From: UBA7396 sp047637875
GTDB lineage: Bacteria; Patescibacteriota; Gracilibacteria; BD1-5; UBA6164
Direction of reading: 5' to 3'
Length of the DNA: 64,000 bases
Assembly: GCA_047637875.1 (NCBI GenBank)
Contig: JBLJBH010000035.1
Span: 1 to 64,000 of the forward strand
The position numbers and the translations under genes are program-made. This document shows positions 21,497 to 32,826 of this stretch, piece after piece (the stretch's first letter is position 1; every line of letters starts with the position of its first letter). Below the pieces are notes generated by a model. The model was not told the origin of the DNA. It worked only from the letters and a program-made list of their open reading frames with translations, and made no database searches.

Positions 21497-23143
21497 ATGG
21501 TTATAAAAAATAAACTTTTAGCATGAATTATTCTTGCTTTCTCTATTTTTAATTTAGCTTCTGCTAATACTACAAATAAAGACTTTTTATTAAATGAAAT
21601 TAGCTCTTTAGAAACAAAAATAGTTAATTTAAAAACTAGTGCTTCTTCATCTTTAGAAGATAAAGTTTATACTCTATCTACAAGTTATGATGCAATTTTT
21701 ACAAAACTTTGATATGATACAAAAACTGTTAGTTATTTGGTTTCTTTATGAAAATTAACATCTAACTTTAAAGAAGATTTAACTCTAGAATTAAATACTT
21801 TAAATAAAGAAATTTCAGATAAAACTACTATTGAGTTAAATAGTTTATCTACTATTAAAAATAATATTAGATTAAATTATACAACTGTTAGTGATAGTCA
21901 AAAAACTACATTATTAAACTCTATTAAAGCTATTGAAAGTAATTATCTAAATTTGTCTGATAGTTTTACTTGAAAAATAACAACTCTTAATAATAAATAT
22001 ACTTCTTCTTTAAGCGACTATGAAACAAAAGTAAAAAATGCTTACAACTCAAGTGTAACTTCAATTCAAACTTTAAATAATTTTTCTACAAAATATGAAG
22101 CCTTATATACTTTAAATCAACAATTTGAAAAAAATTATCAAACTTTTAAAGATGTTTATTTAGCTTATGCTTGAGATTTAACTTTATTTTCTGAAAGTAA
22201 ACAAAAATATTATATTGAAGCTTTAAGAAAAGAATTAGAAAAAATTAGAGACTGAAATATTGAAGCAAATAAAAGTTTAGAATCATATAAAGTTGATATT
22301 GATAGATTAATTGAAATATTACTTCAAAATTTTGAAAATTCACTTATTTTGAAAATAAATGAAAGTTATGGAGTTTTATATTCTGATAGTGATATATCTT
22401 CTATTAATTCTAGATTTACAACTGCAAAAAATAGATATTATGATCTTGATTGAAAATTAAAAGCAACTGAAGTTATAAGTAATACTTGAGCTTTAGAAGA
22501 AATTAACTTTTTAAATGAAAAATTAACTGAAATTAACTCAAAAGTTGTTAGTTTAATTTGAACTTGAGGTTATGTAAATACTTATGAAAATGTAAAAATT
22601 AGACTAGAAAATGAAATGGTTAAATTTTATAATGAAAATTATAAATCATATAGAGAAGACTTACTTTTAAGAATTAAAGAAAAATTAAATATTGTAGCAT
22701 TAGAAACAAAAAATATAATTCTTGCAGCTGATACAATTGACTTAAGATTTAGTTTATTAAATGATAAGATATCTAAATCAAATGATATAAATTTCATAAA
22801 TACTCAAATAAATAATTTTAAAGATGATGTTTCAAAATATGCTTATTTAAATAGTTCTGTTTTAAATACAAAAATTTCTAATTTAGAAAATAATTTAGAT
22901 ATATTTATAGTAGAAAAAGAATTAGCTCAATTTAAATATAATAAAATGTCTCAAACTGGTTATACAAATCAACTTGCAAAGATTTTTGCACAATTAAAAT
23001 CAAGATATCCAGAAAAATATAAAGATAAATTAAAAATAGTTTTAAATAGAGTAAATACAGCCTTAAAAAGTACAAAATTAGATGATAAAACTAGATTTAT
23101 GCTTTTAGTTGTAAAATTAAATATAGTAAAATTTATAAAATAA
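21497..23143 (+). CDS. Exported coiled-coil protein, function unknown
   Basis: 548 residues. Signal peptide MVIKNKLLAGIILAFSIFNLASA-NT. The mature protein is almost wholly helical, Ser/Thr/Asn/Lys-rich, with many leucine heptads (e.g. FLLNEISSLETKIVNLK, LNTLNKEISDKTTIEL, INFLNEKLTEINSKVVSL). It ends in a basic, better-folded segment (KSRYPEKYKDKLKIVLNRV, then MLLVVKLNIVKFIK). No catalytic motif. Likely an extended surface or periplasm-like structural protein. Lies between the solute-binding protein and the HemW-like gene, which starts 1 base after its stop. Confidence 0.75.
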
Positions 23144-23144
23144 A

Positions 23145-24254
23145 ATGTTTTCTTATATACATATTCCCTTTTGTGAAAGCAAATGCAAATATTGTAGATT
23201 TGCCTCTGTGTGAAGTTTAAATAAAATATTAGTAAAGAAATATTTAACACACCTTATAAGTGATATAAAAAATTTTAAAAGACCTGTGGAAAATACAGGT
23301 CTTTTAAATAGTATTTATTTTGGATGATGAACTCCAAGTATTTTAGAAAAAAATGAATTGGAAGAAATATTAGATACTCTAAAAAATAAATTTTGATTTG
23401 AAAAAAATATTGAAATAACTATTGAAACAACTCCTAAAAATTTAATAAGAGAAAATATACTTTCATGGGAAATATTATGAATAAATCGTATCAGTATATG
23501 AATTCAGACTTTAAATAATAAAACATTACAAGAAATTTGTAGAGACAAAATAGATATTATTTTAAATTGATTGGAAAAATTAAGAAACTCTAAAATAGAA
23601 AATATTTCAGTTGATTTTATAATCTGACTTCCATATGTAAAATCTTGAGAAATATTAAATGATATAAAATATATTTTAGAAACATTTGATTTTATCAAAC
23701 ATATTTCAGTGTATATGTTAGAAGATTATTATGTAGAAAAAAAAGATGACTCAAATTTTGAAAAAATAACTTATCCAAATAATCGGATAAATCTATGAAT
23801 AAAAGAAGAAGATTATTTAAAAGAATACTTAGAAATAAAAAATTACCTGGAAACTAAAGGATTTTTTAGATACGAGCTTTCAAATTTTTCAAAAACTTGA
23901 TATGAGTGTAAACATAATAAATCATACTGGAATCATAGTGAAAATGTATGATTTTGACTATGAAGTCATAGTTTTATTTGAGAGAAAAGATATGCTTATA
24001 AAGATGATTTTTTAGGTTATTATAGTTGAAAAATTGAATATGAAGAATATTTAAATAAAGAAGATATATTTTTAGAAAAAGTTATGTTTTGACTTAGAAA
24101 CTCATGAATTACAAAGGAAATTTATGAAAAACTAAATAAAGAGAAAATTTCGGAGTTTATAAAATCTTGACTTTTAGAAATAAAAAATGAAAATCTAATT
24201 ATAACTGATAATTGAATAAGTCTTATTGATAAAATAATTTTAGAAATAATATAA
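23145..24254 (+). CDS. hemW: HemW-like radical SAM protein
   Basis: 369 residues. Radical SAM cluster motif CESKCKYC (CX3CX2C) in the opening MFSYIHIPFC, then SIYFGGGTPSIL, RISIGIQTLNNKTLQEI, SVDFIIGLPY, and FRYELSNFSKTGYECKHNKSYW, all typical of HemW (formerly called HemN-like coproporphyrinogen oxidase). HemW is a heme chaperone and not an oxidase; it binds a 4Fe-4S cluster and SAM. CPR bacteria generally lack heme synthesis, so its target is open. Overlaps in operon style with genes on both sides (gaps 1 and 4 bases). Confidence 0.88.
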
Positions 24255-24258
24255 AAAT

Positions 24259-25005
24259 ATGAATATACTGTTTTGTATAGCACTCCCAAATGAACTAAAA
24301 ATTATAAAACAAGAAATAAAAAATCTTGAATTAAAATGAGTAAAAATTGATTTTTTACTTACTGGAGTTTGAGTTTTAAATACTATTTATTCTATAAAAA
24401 ATTATATTCAAGAAAAAAATAAACCTGATTTTATAATAAATATATGAGTTTGTTGAAAAAATAATTCTGATTTTTCAGATTTTTTTCAAGTATATCGTAT
24501 AAAAAATTTATCAAATAATAAAGAAGCTCTTTGTCCGTTATATATAGAAAATAGTATTTTAAAATCTATTGTTTGTAGTGATAAAATCGTAACAGATATA
24601 AATGAACTTTGAAATGAAAATTTTGTTGATATGGAAAGTTTTTGAATTGATTTTATATCTGATAAAGAAAAAATTCCATATATAATAATAAAAAAACCTT
24701 TTGATATAGTTTCAAAAGATTCTTTAAAAGTAGATATTAAAGATTTAGAAAATAGCCTAAAATGATTTAATTGGAAAAATTTAATAAACCAAATCATAGA
24801 TTTTTTAAAACAAAATAAAGAAATAAAATTAATTGAAGATAAAATAAAATTAATAAAAGAAAATTTTAAATTAACTTTTAGTGAAACAGAATTTCTAAAA
24901 AAATATATAAACAAAAATATAGCTTTCTGAAATAATTTAGAAAAAATATTTGAAAGCTTACATCGTTATGATAAAAAAGAAATATTAAAATATATTAAGG
25001 AATAA
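24259..25005 (+). CDS. Nucleoside phosphorylase/MTAN-like protein
   Basis: 248 residues. The first 140 residues match the PNP_UDP_1 fold: ILFCIALPNELKII, KIDFLLTGVGVLNTIYSI, PDFIINIGVCGK, and ENFVDMESFGIDF with the Met-Glu pair that holds the ribose in MTA/SAH nucleosidase and futalosine hydrolase. The C-terminal 90 residues are an added Lys-rich helical region (KQNKEIKLIEDKIKLIKENF) not found in MTAN. Likely cleaves a purine nucleoside; substrate unknown. Starts 4 bases after hemW and overlaps a convergent small gene by 11 bases. Confidence 0.78.
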
Positions 25006-25264
25006 TATTTCTTGAAATCAATACTCATTTTATCATATCTGGAACTTTAAATCTTGTATAAAGATTTGTTTTTTTAAAACTATCCCATTTTTCTTGAGAG
25101 TTTAAAACTCAAAAAGGTTCTAAATCAGCCATACTCCAATAACCTTTTTCTTTTTGTGTTTCTAGAGTTTCAAATACTTTATTTGAAATTTCTAAAATAA
25201 ACCCTACATATGGATTTTCTGTTTTTCATCAGGTTAAAAAACAAACTGTATTTTTTGTATTCAT
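24995..25264 (-). CDS. Small conserved-looking protein, function unknown
   Basis: 89 residues. Begins MNTKNTVCFLTGGKTENPYVG; middle has GYWSMADLEPFGVLNSQEKWD; ends IKGVLISRNIIP. Compact with aromatic residues, no membrane segment. Not recognised. The reading frame uses TGA for three glycines and is bounded by a terminator-like hairpin upstream. Its 3' end overlaps the convergent nucleosidase gene by 11 bases. Confidence 0.65.
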
Positions 25265-25274
25265 AGAATTGAAA

Positions 25275-25312
25275 TTAAAAAAATAAGCACACAAATTGTA
25301 TGCTTATTTTTT
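25275..25312. terminator. Hairpin terminator
   Basis: AAAAAATAAGCA and TGCTTATTTTTT arms with a 12-base centre, between the SPFH gene (stop at 25330, minus) and the 89-residue gene start at 25264. It mainly ends the SPFH transcript. Confidence 0.75.
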
Positions 25313-25329
25313 AAATATGTCAATAGCTA

Positions 25330-26523
25330 CTATTTAATAAATTCAAATTCTTTTCAAACAGAAGTTGGAAGTTTTCCATCCCATTTTTTAATTTTTTCTG
25401 ATTCAATATCTAACCTTTTCATTTCAAGCATTTCTGGAGTAATATTTGTTGAATTTATAAGTTTATTACTTTCAGCAACTCCTTGAGCTTTAATAATTTC
25501 TACACTTTTTTGATTTTCAGCTTCAAGTAATTTTCTTTCTGATTCTTTCTTTTGAGTTTCTAGTTTTGCTTCAGCTAGTTTTAATTCATTTTCTGCATTA
25601 AGTAAATCTTGTTTTGATTTTAAATAAGTATCTGGAAGTCTTATATCTAAAATATTTACTTCTTGTAATTCAACTCAAATAGGTTTCAAAATTTTATTTG
25701 CTTCTTCTATAGTGATATTTTTTATTTCATTATGTTTTGAAGAAATATCTTTATAAGAATATGATTTTATAATTCATTTTATAGTTTCAAGTAATCTTGG
25801 CATAACGATATCTGATGAAACAAGTTTTATATCTTTTGCTCAATATTTTTTATAAAATTCTAATCTTTTTTCATCTATTAACTTAAATCAAACTCTATAA
25901 TCAAGTGTAACTCAAAGTTCTTCCGATGTATTAGCTGTTACTTCAGCTATTTCAAAATCAAAATTATTTGTTGGTGATAAAAAGAAATTTGTTTTGATTG
26001 GAGAATAAAGTAAATATCAAGGTGGAATTATTTTATTATTTCTTAAATCTACTCAAACATAAGCATCTCATATTTTAGTTAATTTTAAAATTTTAGAATT
26101 TCAACTTACTACATTTGAAATAAAATTTATTCAAATCAAAGCTAAAACTATAAAAGTAAATAATACTTTTCTTTTAAATAAATAAGAAACAATTTGTTTT
26201 ATTTTATTAAAAATAAAACTGAATAAACTTGAAAGTATTTTTAAAAATCAAGTAAAAAATTTATTTATTTCTTCTAGAGTTTTCTCTCATCACTTAGAAA
26301 AAAGTGAAATAATTATATAAAGGAAAAAGAAAAAACTAAAAGCAAAAAATAATCAAATTCAAACTATTACTAAAAATTCAATTATTTCAGAAAAAAAATT
26401 AAATACTGAGTCGATTCAAGAATAAAATCCTATACTATAATCATCTCAATAATATCACATACTATTTTGAACTGCAGTTTCCTCAATACGAGAATCAAAT
26501 TTTGCATAATTTTGCATTGCCAT
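25330..26523 (-). CDS. SPFH/band 7 (prohibitin-like) membrane protein
   Basis: 397 residues. Two hydrophobic regions (about residues 47-75 and 118-138) precede an SPFH domain: LTKIGDAYVGVDLRNNKIIPPG, IKTNFFLSPTNNFDFEIAEVTANT, LGVTLDYRVGFKL, LLETIKGIIKSYSYKDI. A charged coiled coil follows (ENELKLAEAKLETQKKESERKLLEAE), then AQGVAESNKLINSTNITPEML, the prohibitin/HflK-type end. Such proteins form ring scaffolds in the membrane and often control FtsH-type proteases. No nfeD or hfl partner adjoins. Function as membrane microdomain scaffold is by family. Confidence 0.9.
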
Positions 26524-26542
26524 AATTTTAAATTAAAAAAGT

Positions 26543-26567
26543 AAAAAAGGAGAATATTCCTCCTTTT
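26543..26567 (-). terminator. Terminator after the HPF-like gene
   Basis: AAAAGGAG and CTCCTTTT arms around a short AT loop, 4 bases after the stop of the gene ending at 26571 on the minus strand, with a T tract in that direction. Confidence 0.7.
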
Positions 26568-26570
26568 GTT

Positions 26571-26867
26571 TTATTTTCCAGCTAGTTCTTCTTTAAAATG
26601 ATCAAATAAATGATTTACTAAATCATCAAGATTTTTAAAATCTTCTCTTGTATATCTAAAAGATTTTCCATCAATATTTATTTGTAAAATACCATCAAAA
26701 AGTGATTTTTTATTTTTATCAATTTTTAAATCTAAAATTCATTCAACATCTTCTCAATCAAGTTTATTTAAATAACTTCTAAGTTTTTTATCTAAGTTTT
26801 CTGAAGTAAGTCTTTGTACTACTTCTTTTGCTTCATCCGGAGCATGTATTTGTATTTTTAATTCCAT
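26571..26867 (-). CDS. HPF/RaiA-like ribosome-associated protein
   Basis: 98 residues. Pattern of the S30AE/sigma-54 modulation fold: MELKIQIHAPDEAKEVV (strand and helix), RSYLNKLDGEDVEGILDLKIDKN, FDGILQINIDGKSFRYTRED, then a helix LDDLVNHLFDHFKEEL. This resembles short hibernation-promoting factors that block the 30S decoding centre in resting cells, but the classical charged motif is weak. Monocistronic, bounded by hairpins. Confidence 0.6.
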
Positions 26868-26894
26868 AATCTTATAGTTAGGAGTATAAATTTG

Positions 26895-26933
26895 TAAAAA
26901 GTTTTATTTTACAAGGCTTTGTAAAAACTTTTT
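26895..26933 (-). terminator. Terminator after the DnaJ-like gene
   Basis: AAAAAGTTTT...TTTTACAA pairs with TTGTAAAA...ACTTTTT with a small bulge. Lies 32 bases past the dnaJ-like stop on the minus strand. Confidence 0.6.
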
Positions 26934-26964
26934 AACTAGTAATTATGATTATAATGATATTTTT

Positions 26965-27645
26965 TTAATATCAAATGTTTTCTTTGATATTTTCTAGTAA
27001 TTTCAAATCAACTTCACTGATGTGTTTTGGCATTCTTACATCAATAATTACTATAAGATTTCATTTTTTTCCTCAAATATTTTTCCCAAATTCTTTTACT
27101 CTAAATTTTGTTCATGGTTTTGTATTTGGAGGGATTTTGAGTTTTGCTTTTTGACCTAAAAATCATGTTACTTCTATCTTACATCCAAGTATTAAATCAA
27201 AAACTGGTACTTCGTAAATCTTTTCTATATCAGCTGATTCTTCTTTATACTCTTCCCTACTTTTTCTTTGAGTTTTTCTAGTATTTCAAAATAAATCAGA
27301 GAAATCAAATCAACCACCTGAAAATCAAGAAGATTTTCCAGAAAAATTTCAAAATAAATCTTCTAAATCTATTCCAGAGTTTGAGTAAGAATACGAATTA
27401 TTTCATCATCAAAATGGATTTCAGGAAAATCATTGACTTCAAAAAGTATCATAATTTTTTCTTTTAGCAGTATCACTTAATGTTTCATATGCCTCATTAA
27501 TTTCCTTAAACTTTTTTTCAGCTTCAGGATTTGCTTTATTTCTATCTGGATGATATTGCATAGCAAGTTTTCTGTATGCTTTTTTTATTTCTTCATTTGA
27601 TGCTGATTTTGAAACTCACAAAATATCATAAAAATTCTTTGACAT
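26965..27645 (-). CDS. DnaJ-like co-chaperone without zinc finger
   Basis: 226 residues. J domain at 1-70 with FYDILGVSKSASNEEIKKAYRKLA split by HPD (YHPDRN), then a Gly/Phe/Ser-rich linker (GFSGNPFGGG, SGFSGGGFDFSDLFG), many of its glycines TGA-encoded. A single substrate-binding beta domain follows (YEVPVFDLILGCKIEV, AKLKIPPNTKPGTKFRVKEFG, GNLIVIIDVRMPKHI). The Cys-rich zinc-finger and second beta domain of DnaJ are missing, as in CbpA-like or DjlA-like short forms. Stimulates DnaK ATPase. grpE is far away (55273); dnaK is not in the window. Confidence 0.9.
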
Positions 27646-27705
27646 AATTCTTGACTTTTAAATAAATATTATTATAAATAATTCTTATCTTTTAATTATT
27701 TTTAT

Positions 27706-28170
27706 ATGAAAAAAATCATATTCAGTATTATAAGCATATTTTTTATTTTTTCAATACAAAGTAATGCTATAGCTAAAAGTCAAGATGGACTTATTGAAAA
27801 TTTATTAAATTTAAATTATTGACCTGTTATTTATGATTTAAATTTAGAAAAGTTAGATGCTTACACTTTTAATGATTATAATTTAAAAAATATTTACTCA
27901 GATTTAGTAAAGTATGATAAATTAGTTAAAACTGATATAATTAATTCTTATAAAGCTTGAAAATATGATTATTATACAACTAATTGAATAATTAGAAACT
28001 ATAAAAGTTTTATTTCATATACTAATGATTTTTTCTATTTTTTAAAACAAATTGATAAATATCCTTATTTAAAAGATGATGTAGAAATTCAAGATGGTCT
28101 TTTAACAAGCTATAAAAATTCTCAAAGTTATTATAGAAAAGTAAAAAATTTAGTCGCAAAAAAGAAGTAA
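27706..28170 (+). CDS. Small exported protein, function unknown
   Basis: 154 residues. Signal peptide KKIIFSIISIFFIFSIQSNAIA-KS. The mature part is Tyr/Asn/Asp/Lys-rich and helical (YNLKNIYSDLVKYDKLVKTD, NGIIRNYKSFISYTNDFFYF), ending in basic VAKKK. No motif recognised. Divergent from dnaJ and 22 bases ahead of the 162-residue gene, so probably co-transcribed with it. Confidence 0.75.
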
Positions 28171-28192
28171 TTTTAATTTTTAATTTATTTAT

Positions 28193-28681
28193 ATGGAACA
28201 AGTAAATACTTCCAATACTTTACCTTATAATACAGAAGAGCTCCCCTCTCAATTAAGATATCTTTATAGAGAAAAACTTGGTATTCCAGATTCTATTGAT
28301 ACACTATTAGCTAAATATGTAGAAAAAAGAGTTACTCCTTTAACTGAAAATGAAATAAATAATGCTTTAAAATTCTATAAATGATGATTCTCTGATAATT
28401 TATTCACAAATTCACTTTTCATTGAATTATTAATTAAAAATTGATGAGTTTTATGTTGATACTTGACTATCTGAAAACATAGAAGTGATGAATTGGATAG
28501 TTTTATAGAAAAAACACTAATGAAATCATGATTACTAATAGATGATATTGCTTTATTTATTTCATTTGATCAATGAAAATATTTAGTACAAGAATTAGAA
28601 AGTATTGAAACAGAAGATTGAAAATATGATTTTATAATAGATGTTATAAATAATATTATCAAAACATGATGGTGGATATAA
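28193..28681 (+). CDS. Hypothetical cytoplasmic protein
   Basis: 162 residues. Begins MEQVNTSNTLPYNTEELPSQ, continues LRYLYREKLGIPDSIDTLLA, and ends in FIIDVINNIIKTGWWI. No signal peptide; a moderately hydrophobic, acidic protein. Not recognised. Second gene of a two-gene unit behind the AT leader TTTTAATTTTTAATTTA, and ended by the hairpin at 28712. Several glycine pairs are TGA-TGA. Confidence 0.65.
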
Positions 28682-28711
28682 TTAAAAAGAAAACAAACTT
28701 TAAATGCAATG

Positions 28712-28743
28712 AAAAAACTCGTAATTAAAATTACGAGTTTTTT
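28712..28743. terminator. Bidirectional terminator
   Basis: AAAAAACTCGTAATT and AATTACGAGTTTTTT arms, 15 bp perfect with a 2-base centre. Serves the plus-strand unit ending at 28681 and the convergent ftsE, whose stop codon overlaps it by two bases. Confidence 0.88.
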
Positions 28744-29422
28744 AAATATTATATTTTCCAGGATTTTCATCAGAAAAAACTTTTTTATCTTTAAAAGAAA
28801 TTACTCTTTTTTTAAAATTATCAACAATATTTTTATCATGTGTTGCAATAATTACAGTTTTTCAAAGTCTATTTAATTCTTCAAAAATCTCCATAACATT
28901 TAAAGCTGTTTTTGGATCAAGATTTCAAGTTGGCTCATCTCAAATAATTATTTCTGGATTGTGAACCAAAGCTCTTGCAATTGAAACTCTTTGTTTTTCT
29001 CAACCTGATAATTCCCATGCAAATTTATCTTTTTTAAGTAAAAGTCAAACTTGTTCTAAAACTTCTGGAACTTTTTTTATAATATCTTTATCTTTATAAT
29101 TACAAACTTCCATCGCAAATGCTACATTTTCATAAACAGTTTTTGAATCAAGTAATTTATAATCTTGAAATATAACTCAAATTTTTTTTCTGTATTGTCT
29201 TAAATATTTTTCTGAAAAATTTCAATAAAGCACTGAACCATTATCTAAAATAATATCTCAAGAAGTAGGTTTAAAATCTCAGATAATACTTCTAATTAAA
29301 CTAGTTTTTCAACTTCAACTATATCAAATTATAAAAACAAATTCTCAAGTTTTTATCTCTAAGTTTACTTTATCTAAAACTATTTTATTTCAAAAACTAA
29401 GTGTTAAATTATCTACTTTCAT
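28742..29422 (-). CDS. ftsE: Cell division ATP-binding protein FtsE
   Basis: 226 residues. ABC ATPase with Walker A GYSGSGKTSLIRSI near residue 33, Q-loop VIFQDYKLLDSKTVYENVAFAMEV (the KLL-TVYENVAF string is characteristic of FtsE), signature ELSGGEKQRVSIARAL, Walker B IIIGDEPTGNLDP and switch ATHDKNIV. Note IIGDEP rather than the usual LLADEP. FtsE with FtsX couples division to peptidoglycan hydrolase activation. ftsX is not adjacent on either side. All key glycines are TGA or GG-codons. Confidence 0.88.
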
Positions 29423-29478
29423 ATTTTGTGATAAATTATAATGTTTTGATTATATAAATTCTTTTTTAAAATCAAAAA

Positions 29479-30198
29479 TTATTTTTTAGAATAAACTAAT
29501 TTTAAACAAGCTTTTTTTACTTTATTAGTTTCTTTTTCTAATTCATCCTCCTTTTGTTTTGCTTGAAGTAATTTTGTTTGATAATCTTTAAGTGAGATAA
29601 AAGGACAAGAATAAACTACATTTTTATAACTAAAAACTATCATTCATTCAGTTATAGTTAAATCTATAATTAATTTTAAATCTATATCTGGAAGATAATC
29701 CTTAATAATTAATGAAACATTTTTTGAAAGTTCTATAGGATTTTCTTCTGGCTTTAATTCAAAAATATATCTATTTGGACAAACGTAAATATTATCAAAA
29801 TATCTAAAAAATATCATTCATTTTTCTATTTTTATATCACAAACATATTCTATTCATTTCGGGAAAGTAAAATAATTCAAAATTATATTTTTTATATTTT
29901 CAAGTAATTCTTGAGAAATATTATAATTATTATTTTCTGAAGGTTTTTTTGTTTCCTCATATAGTGCTTCAAAAAAATTTGTTAAAAATCTAGCTCAATA
30001 AGAAAATTTTTGTGCTGCTTCCTTTGTATATTTTGAAAAACAAATATAATGATAATCATTATGTTTAAAATTTATAAAACCATCTTTTATTTCTATATCA
30101 GTTATCTCTTCTTCCTTAAAACTTGGATAATATTTTAAAATTACTTCTATATGTTTTGATTGTATTTTTTCTAATAATTTAACATTTATTTGAGTCAT
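29479..30198 (-). CDS. Hypothetical protein beside the VirD4-like ATPase
   Basis: 239 residues. Two similar halves: IEVILKYYPSFKEEEITDIE...GFINFKHNDYHYICF and LLENIKNIILNYFTFPKGIEYVCDI...GMIFFRYFDNIYVCP, and a third similar strand set ending GMIVFSYKNVVYSCPFISL. This suggests an internal triplication of a small alpha/beta unit. The C-terminus is a coiled coil (AKQKEDELEKETNKVKKA). No known family. It starts 18 bases after the ATPase gene, so it is in that operon. Confidence 0.75.
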
Positions 30199-30216
30199 TT
30201 TTATATTTATTAAAAA

Positions 30217-32640
30217 TTAATTTTTGTTATTTTTAGCTTTTTCTTCTTTTGCTTTTTGTTTCAATTTTTCTTTAATTTTTTCTTGTTTTTCCTCTTGTTC
30301 CTCTAATTCTTTTATTGATTTATATATCTTTTGTTCTACAACTTCTTTTGAAGTAGAGTATTTTTCTCTTGAAACTTGAAGTATTTTTTTATATCTTGTT
30401 TCAAAAATTTCTTGCTCAATTGGATAAGGAGGAAGAGTATCTGCTGAAAAAACTTTTGAAGGCATTCACTCAATTAATTGTTTTGTATAAATACAATATT
30501 TTTTTAAATTTGTTAAATCATCACTATTTACATCATTTCAAAATATTTCTTTCATAATTGTAGAATCATGGTATCAAACTTGAAATGAAACCAAACTTCA
30601 AACATTTCAAAATACAGCTCATTTTACACTTTCTGTCATTTGATCAATATATTGATTTGCCATAACAAGATTTAATTTATATTTTCTAGCTTCAGATAAA
30701 ATAGTTGCAAAACTATCTGTTGCAAAGTTTTGAAATTCATCAACATATAAATAAAAATCTTTTCTTTCTTTTTCAGCTATATCTGCTCTACTCATCGCAT
30801 CCATTTGAAACTTTGTAACCATCATCGCTCATAAAAGTGCTGAAGCATCTTCTCATATTTTTCATTTTGAAAGATTTATTATGATGATTTTTTGGTTATC
30901 CATAGCCCATCTTATATTGAAACTATTTTTTGGTTGACCTAAGATATTTCTAAGTATTGAACTTGATAAAAATTGCCCAACTTTATTTAAAATAGGTCCT
31001 GCCGTTTCTACTTTTTGATTCGGAGCCATACGAGCATACTCATTTACCCAAAATCATTTAACTACTGGATCTGTTATCTTTGAAACAACTTTATTTCTAT
31101 AAATTTCACTTGTTAACATAAGTGGAATAGAAATCAAAGTAGTATTTGGATATTCAAGTAGTGCTAAAATAGTATTTCTTAAAGTATGTTCAAGTCTTGG
31201 CCCCCAACTATCACCAAATATTTTTTTAAATATTCACACAAGTCCTGAAGCAATAAGTGGTCTATGTTCTTTTGATACTCAATCAAGCATATTAAATGCA
31301 ATAGGCCAATCTTTATCTGATGGATCAAAAATAATTGTACTATTTGTTCTTGATTTTGGAATATTTCAAATAATAGCCTCAGCTAAATCTCAGTGTGGAT
31401 CAATAACTGCAACTCCTCTTCCCTTTTTTATATCATCAATAATCATATTTTCAAGTAATGTAGATTTTCACATTCAAGTTTTTCAGATAATATACATATG
31501 ACGTCTTCTATCATTTGATCATATACCAAAATTTATTTTTTCTCACCTAAAATTTGTTCTTCAAATAGGTGTTAAATCACTATCTTTTTCTAAATCTCAA
31601 GTAATTAATGGTAAATTTGTTGGTGGTTCAAAGTTACGAGATAAAACCCAATTTATATTTGGAGTTTTTACATATGTTGTTGGAAGATGTACAAGTCAAG
31701 ATAATTCTTTTGTGGAAAAAATTATTTCATCTGTATTAGTTCTTGATTTTAAATTTGAAATATCTTTTAATTCTCTTGAAATAGATGATAAAACAAATCA
31801 ATTTTGACCTGGAAAAGAAAAAACTCATAAAGTTGAAGATATTTCTTTTAGGTTTAGTTTATTTTGAATTAAATCTTCACTTCAAATTCAAATATTTAAA
31901 GAAACTCAATATCAATAATGTGATATTTTATTTTTTATATCATCTGGTAAAATATTTTCTTGTTCAACAGAATGTTCCTCAACTCATTTTTGAAGTAAAA
32001 AAGCAAAAAAAGCTGATAACATATAAAAAGGAAAAGTAAAAATTTTTAAAAAAGAAAAATTATGATTTATTAATATATTTTTTAGAAAATCAGGTAATTT
32101 TGATTGTAAAATTTTATATATTTTCTCAACATTTTCTTTCCAATATTCATCTGGAATTGGAGAAAAATTTATTTGAAATAAATTTATTGAATTATCTCAA
32201 GTTTTTGATAATGCTCAAGTTATAGAAGAAAATGGATCTATAGAATCTCAAGTTTCTTTTTCTTGAAGTTCTGAAAAAGTTTTTATAGGATATAGATAAT
32301 GTTTTTCTAAAGCCAATTTTCAAACTAACAATTTATCATTTGGAATATTTTTCAAATAATCATCAATTTCAATTATTTCTATATTTGAATAATGTGCATA
32401 AATTTGATTTTTTAAGAAATTAACATAATCAGTTTCACATACGACAAAAAATCTGATTTTATTTCAGATTTTTGCTATTTCAAATGAAAATTCTGGTCTT
32501 ATATAAACAGATTTTCAAAAGATACCTTTTTTGCTTTTTTCAAGTATTTTATGAAGAATAATTAAAATATGTTCAAAAGCTCAAGGTCATTTTTCATTTT
32601 GCTTATCAACAAAAATTTCAAGTACTGTTTTATTTCACAT
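30217..32640 (-). CDS. VirD4/TraG-type (T4SS coupling-like) ATPase
   Basis: 807 residues. N-terminal 220 residues unrecognised with one membrane segment near 210-225 (FPFYMLSAFFAFLL). Motor: Walker A IIGKTGMGKSTLL near residue 388, Walker B GVAVIDPHGDLAEAI near 410, STIIFDPSDKDWPIAFNML, then FYLYVDEFQNFATDSFATILSEARKYKLNLVMANQY near 630-660. The C-terminus is a Lys/Glu coiled coil. This set is that of type IV secretion coupling proteins and their CPR relatives. These pump DNA or protein across membranes, but no relaxase or other T4SS core gene adjoins; only a TrbL-like gene lies 25 kb away. HerA-like DNA pumping is an alternative. Confidence 0.85.
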
Positions 32641-32782
32641 CGTAATATTTGGTTATGCTTTTCTAGGTTTTTGGCTTTAACTCTTGAAATGCAAAGATAA
32701 GATTTTTTATAACTACAATTATTTTTTTAAAATAAAGTGCATAAAAAATTCTAGTAATATTATTATACTATATATTTTTTAA

Positions 32783-32819
32783 AAAATACAAATTTTTTAA
32801 TTGACAAAAGTTGTATTTT
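32783..32819 (-). terminator. Possible terminator after the 540-residue gene
   Basis: AAAATACAA and TTGTATTTT arms with a 19-base loop, just after the minus-strand stop at 32827. The large loop makes this a weak call. The rest of 32641-32826 is AT-rich leader of the VirD4-like gene with no other feature seen. Confidence 0.4.
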
Positions 32820-32826
32820 AATTTAA

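Noticed and set aside
24486..24914. 142-codon minus-strand open frame
   Set aside because: Shadow of the nucleosidase-like gene at 24259; Phe/Ser/Ile-rich with no motif.
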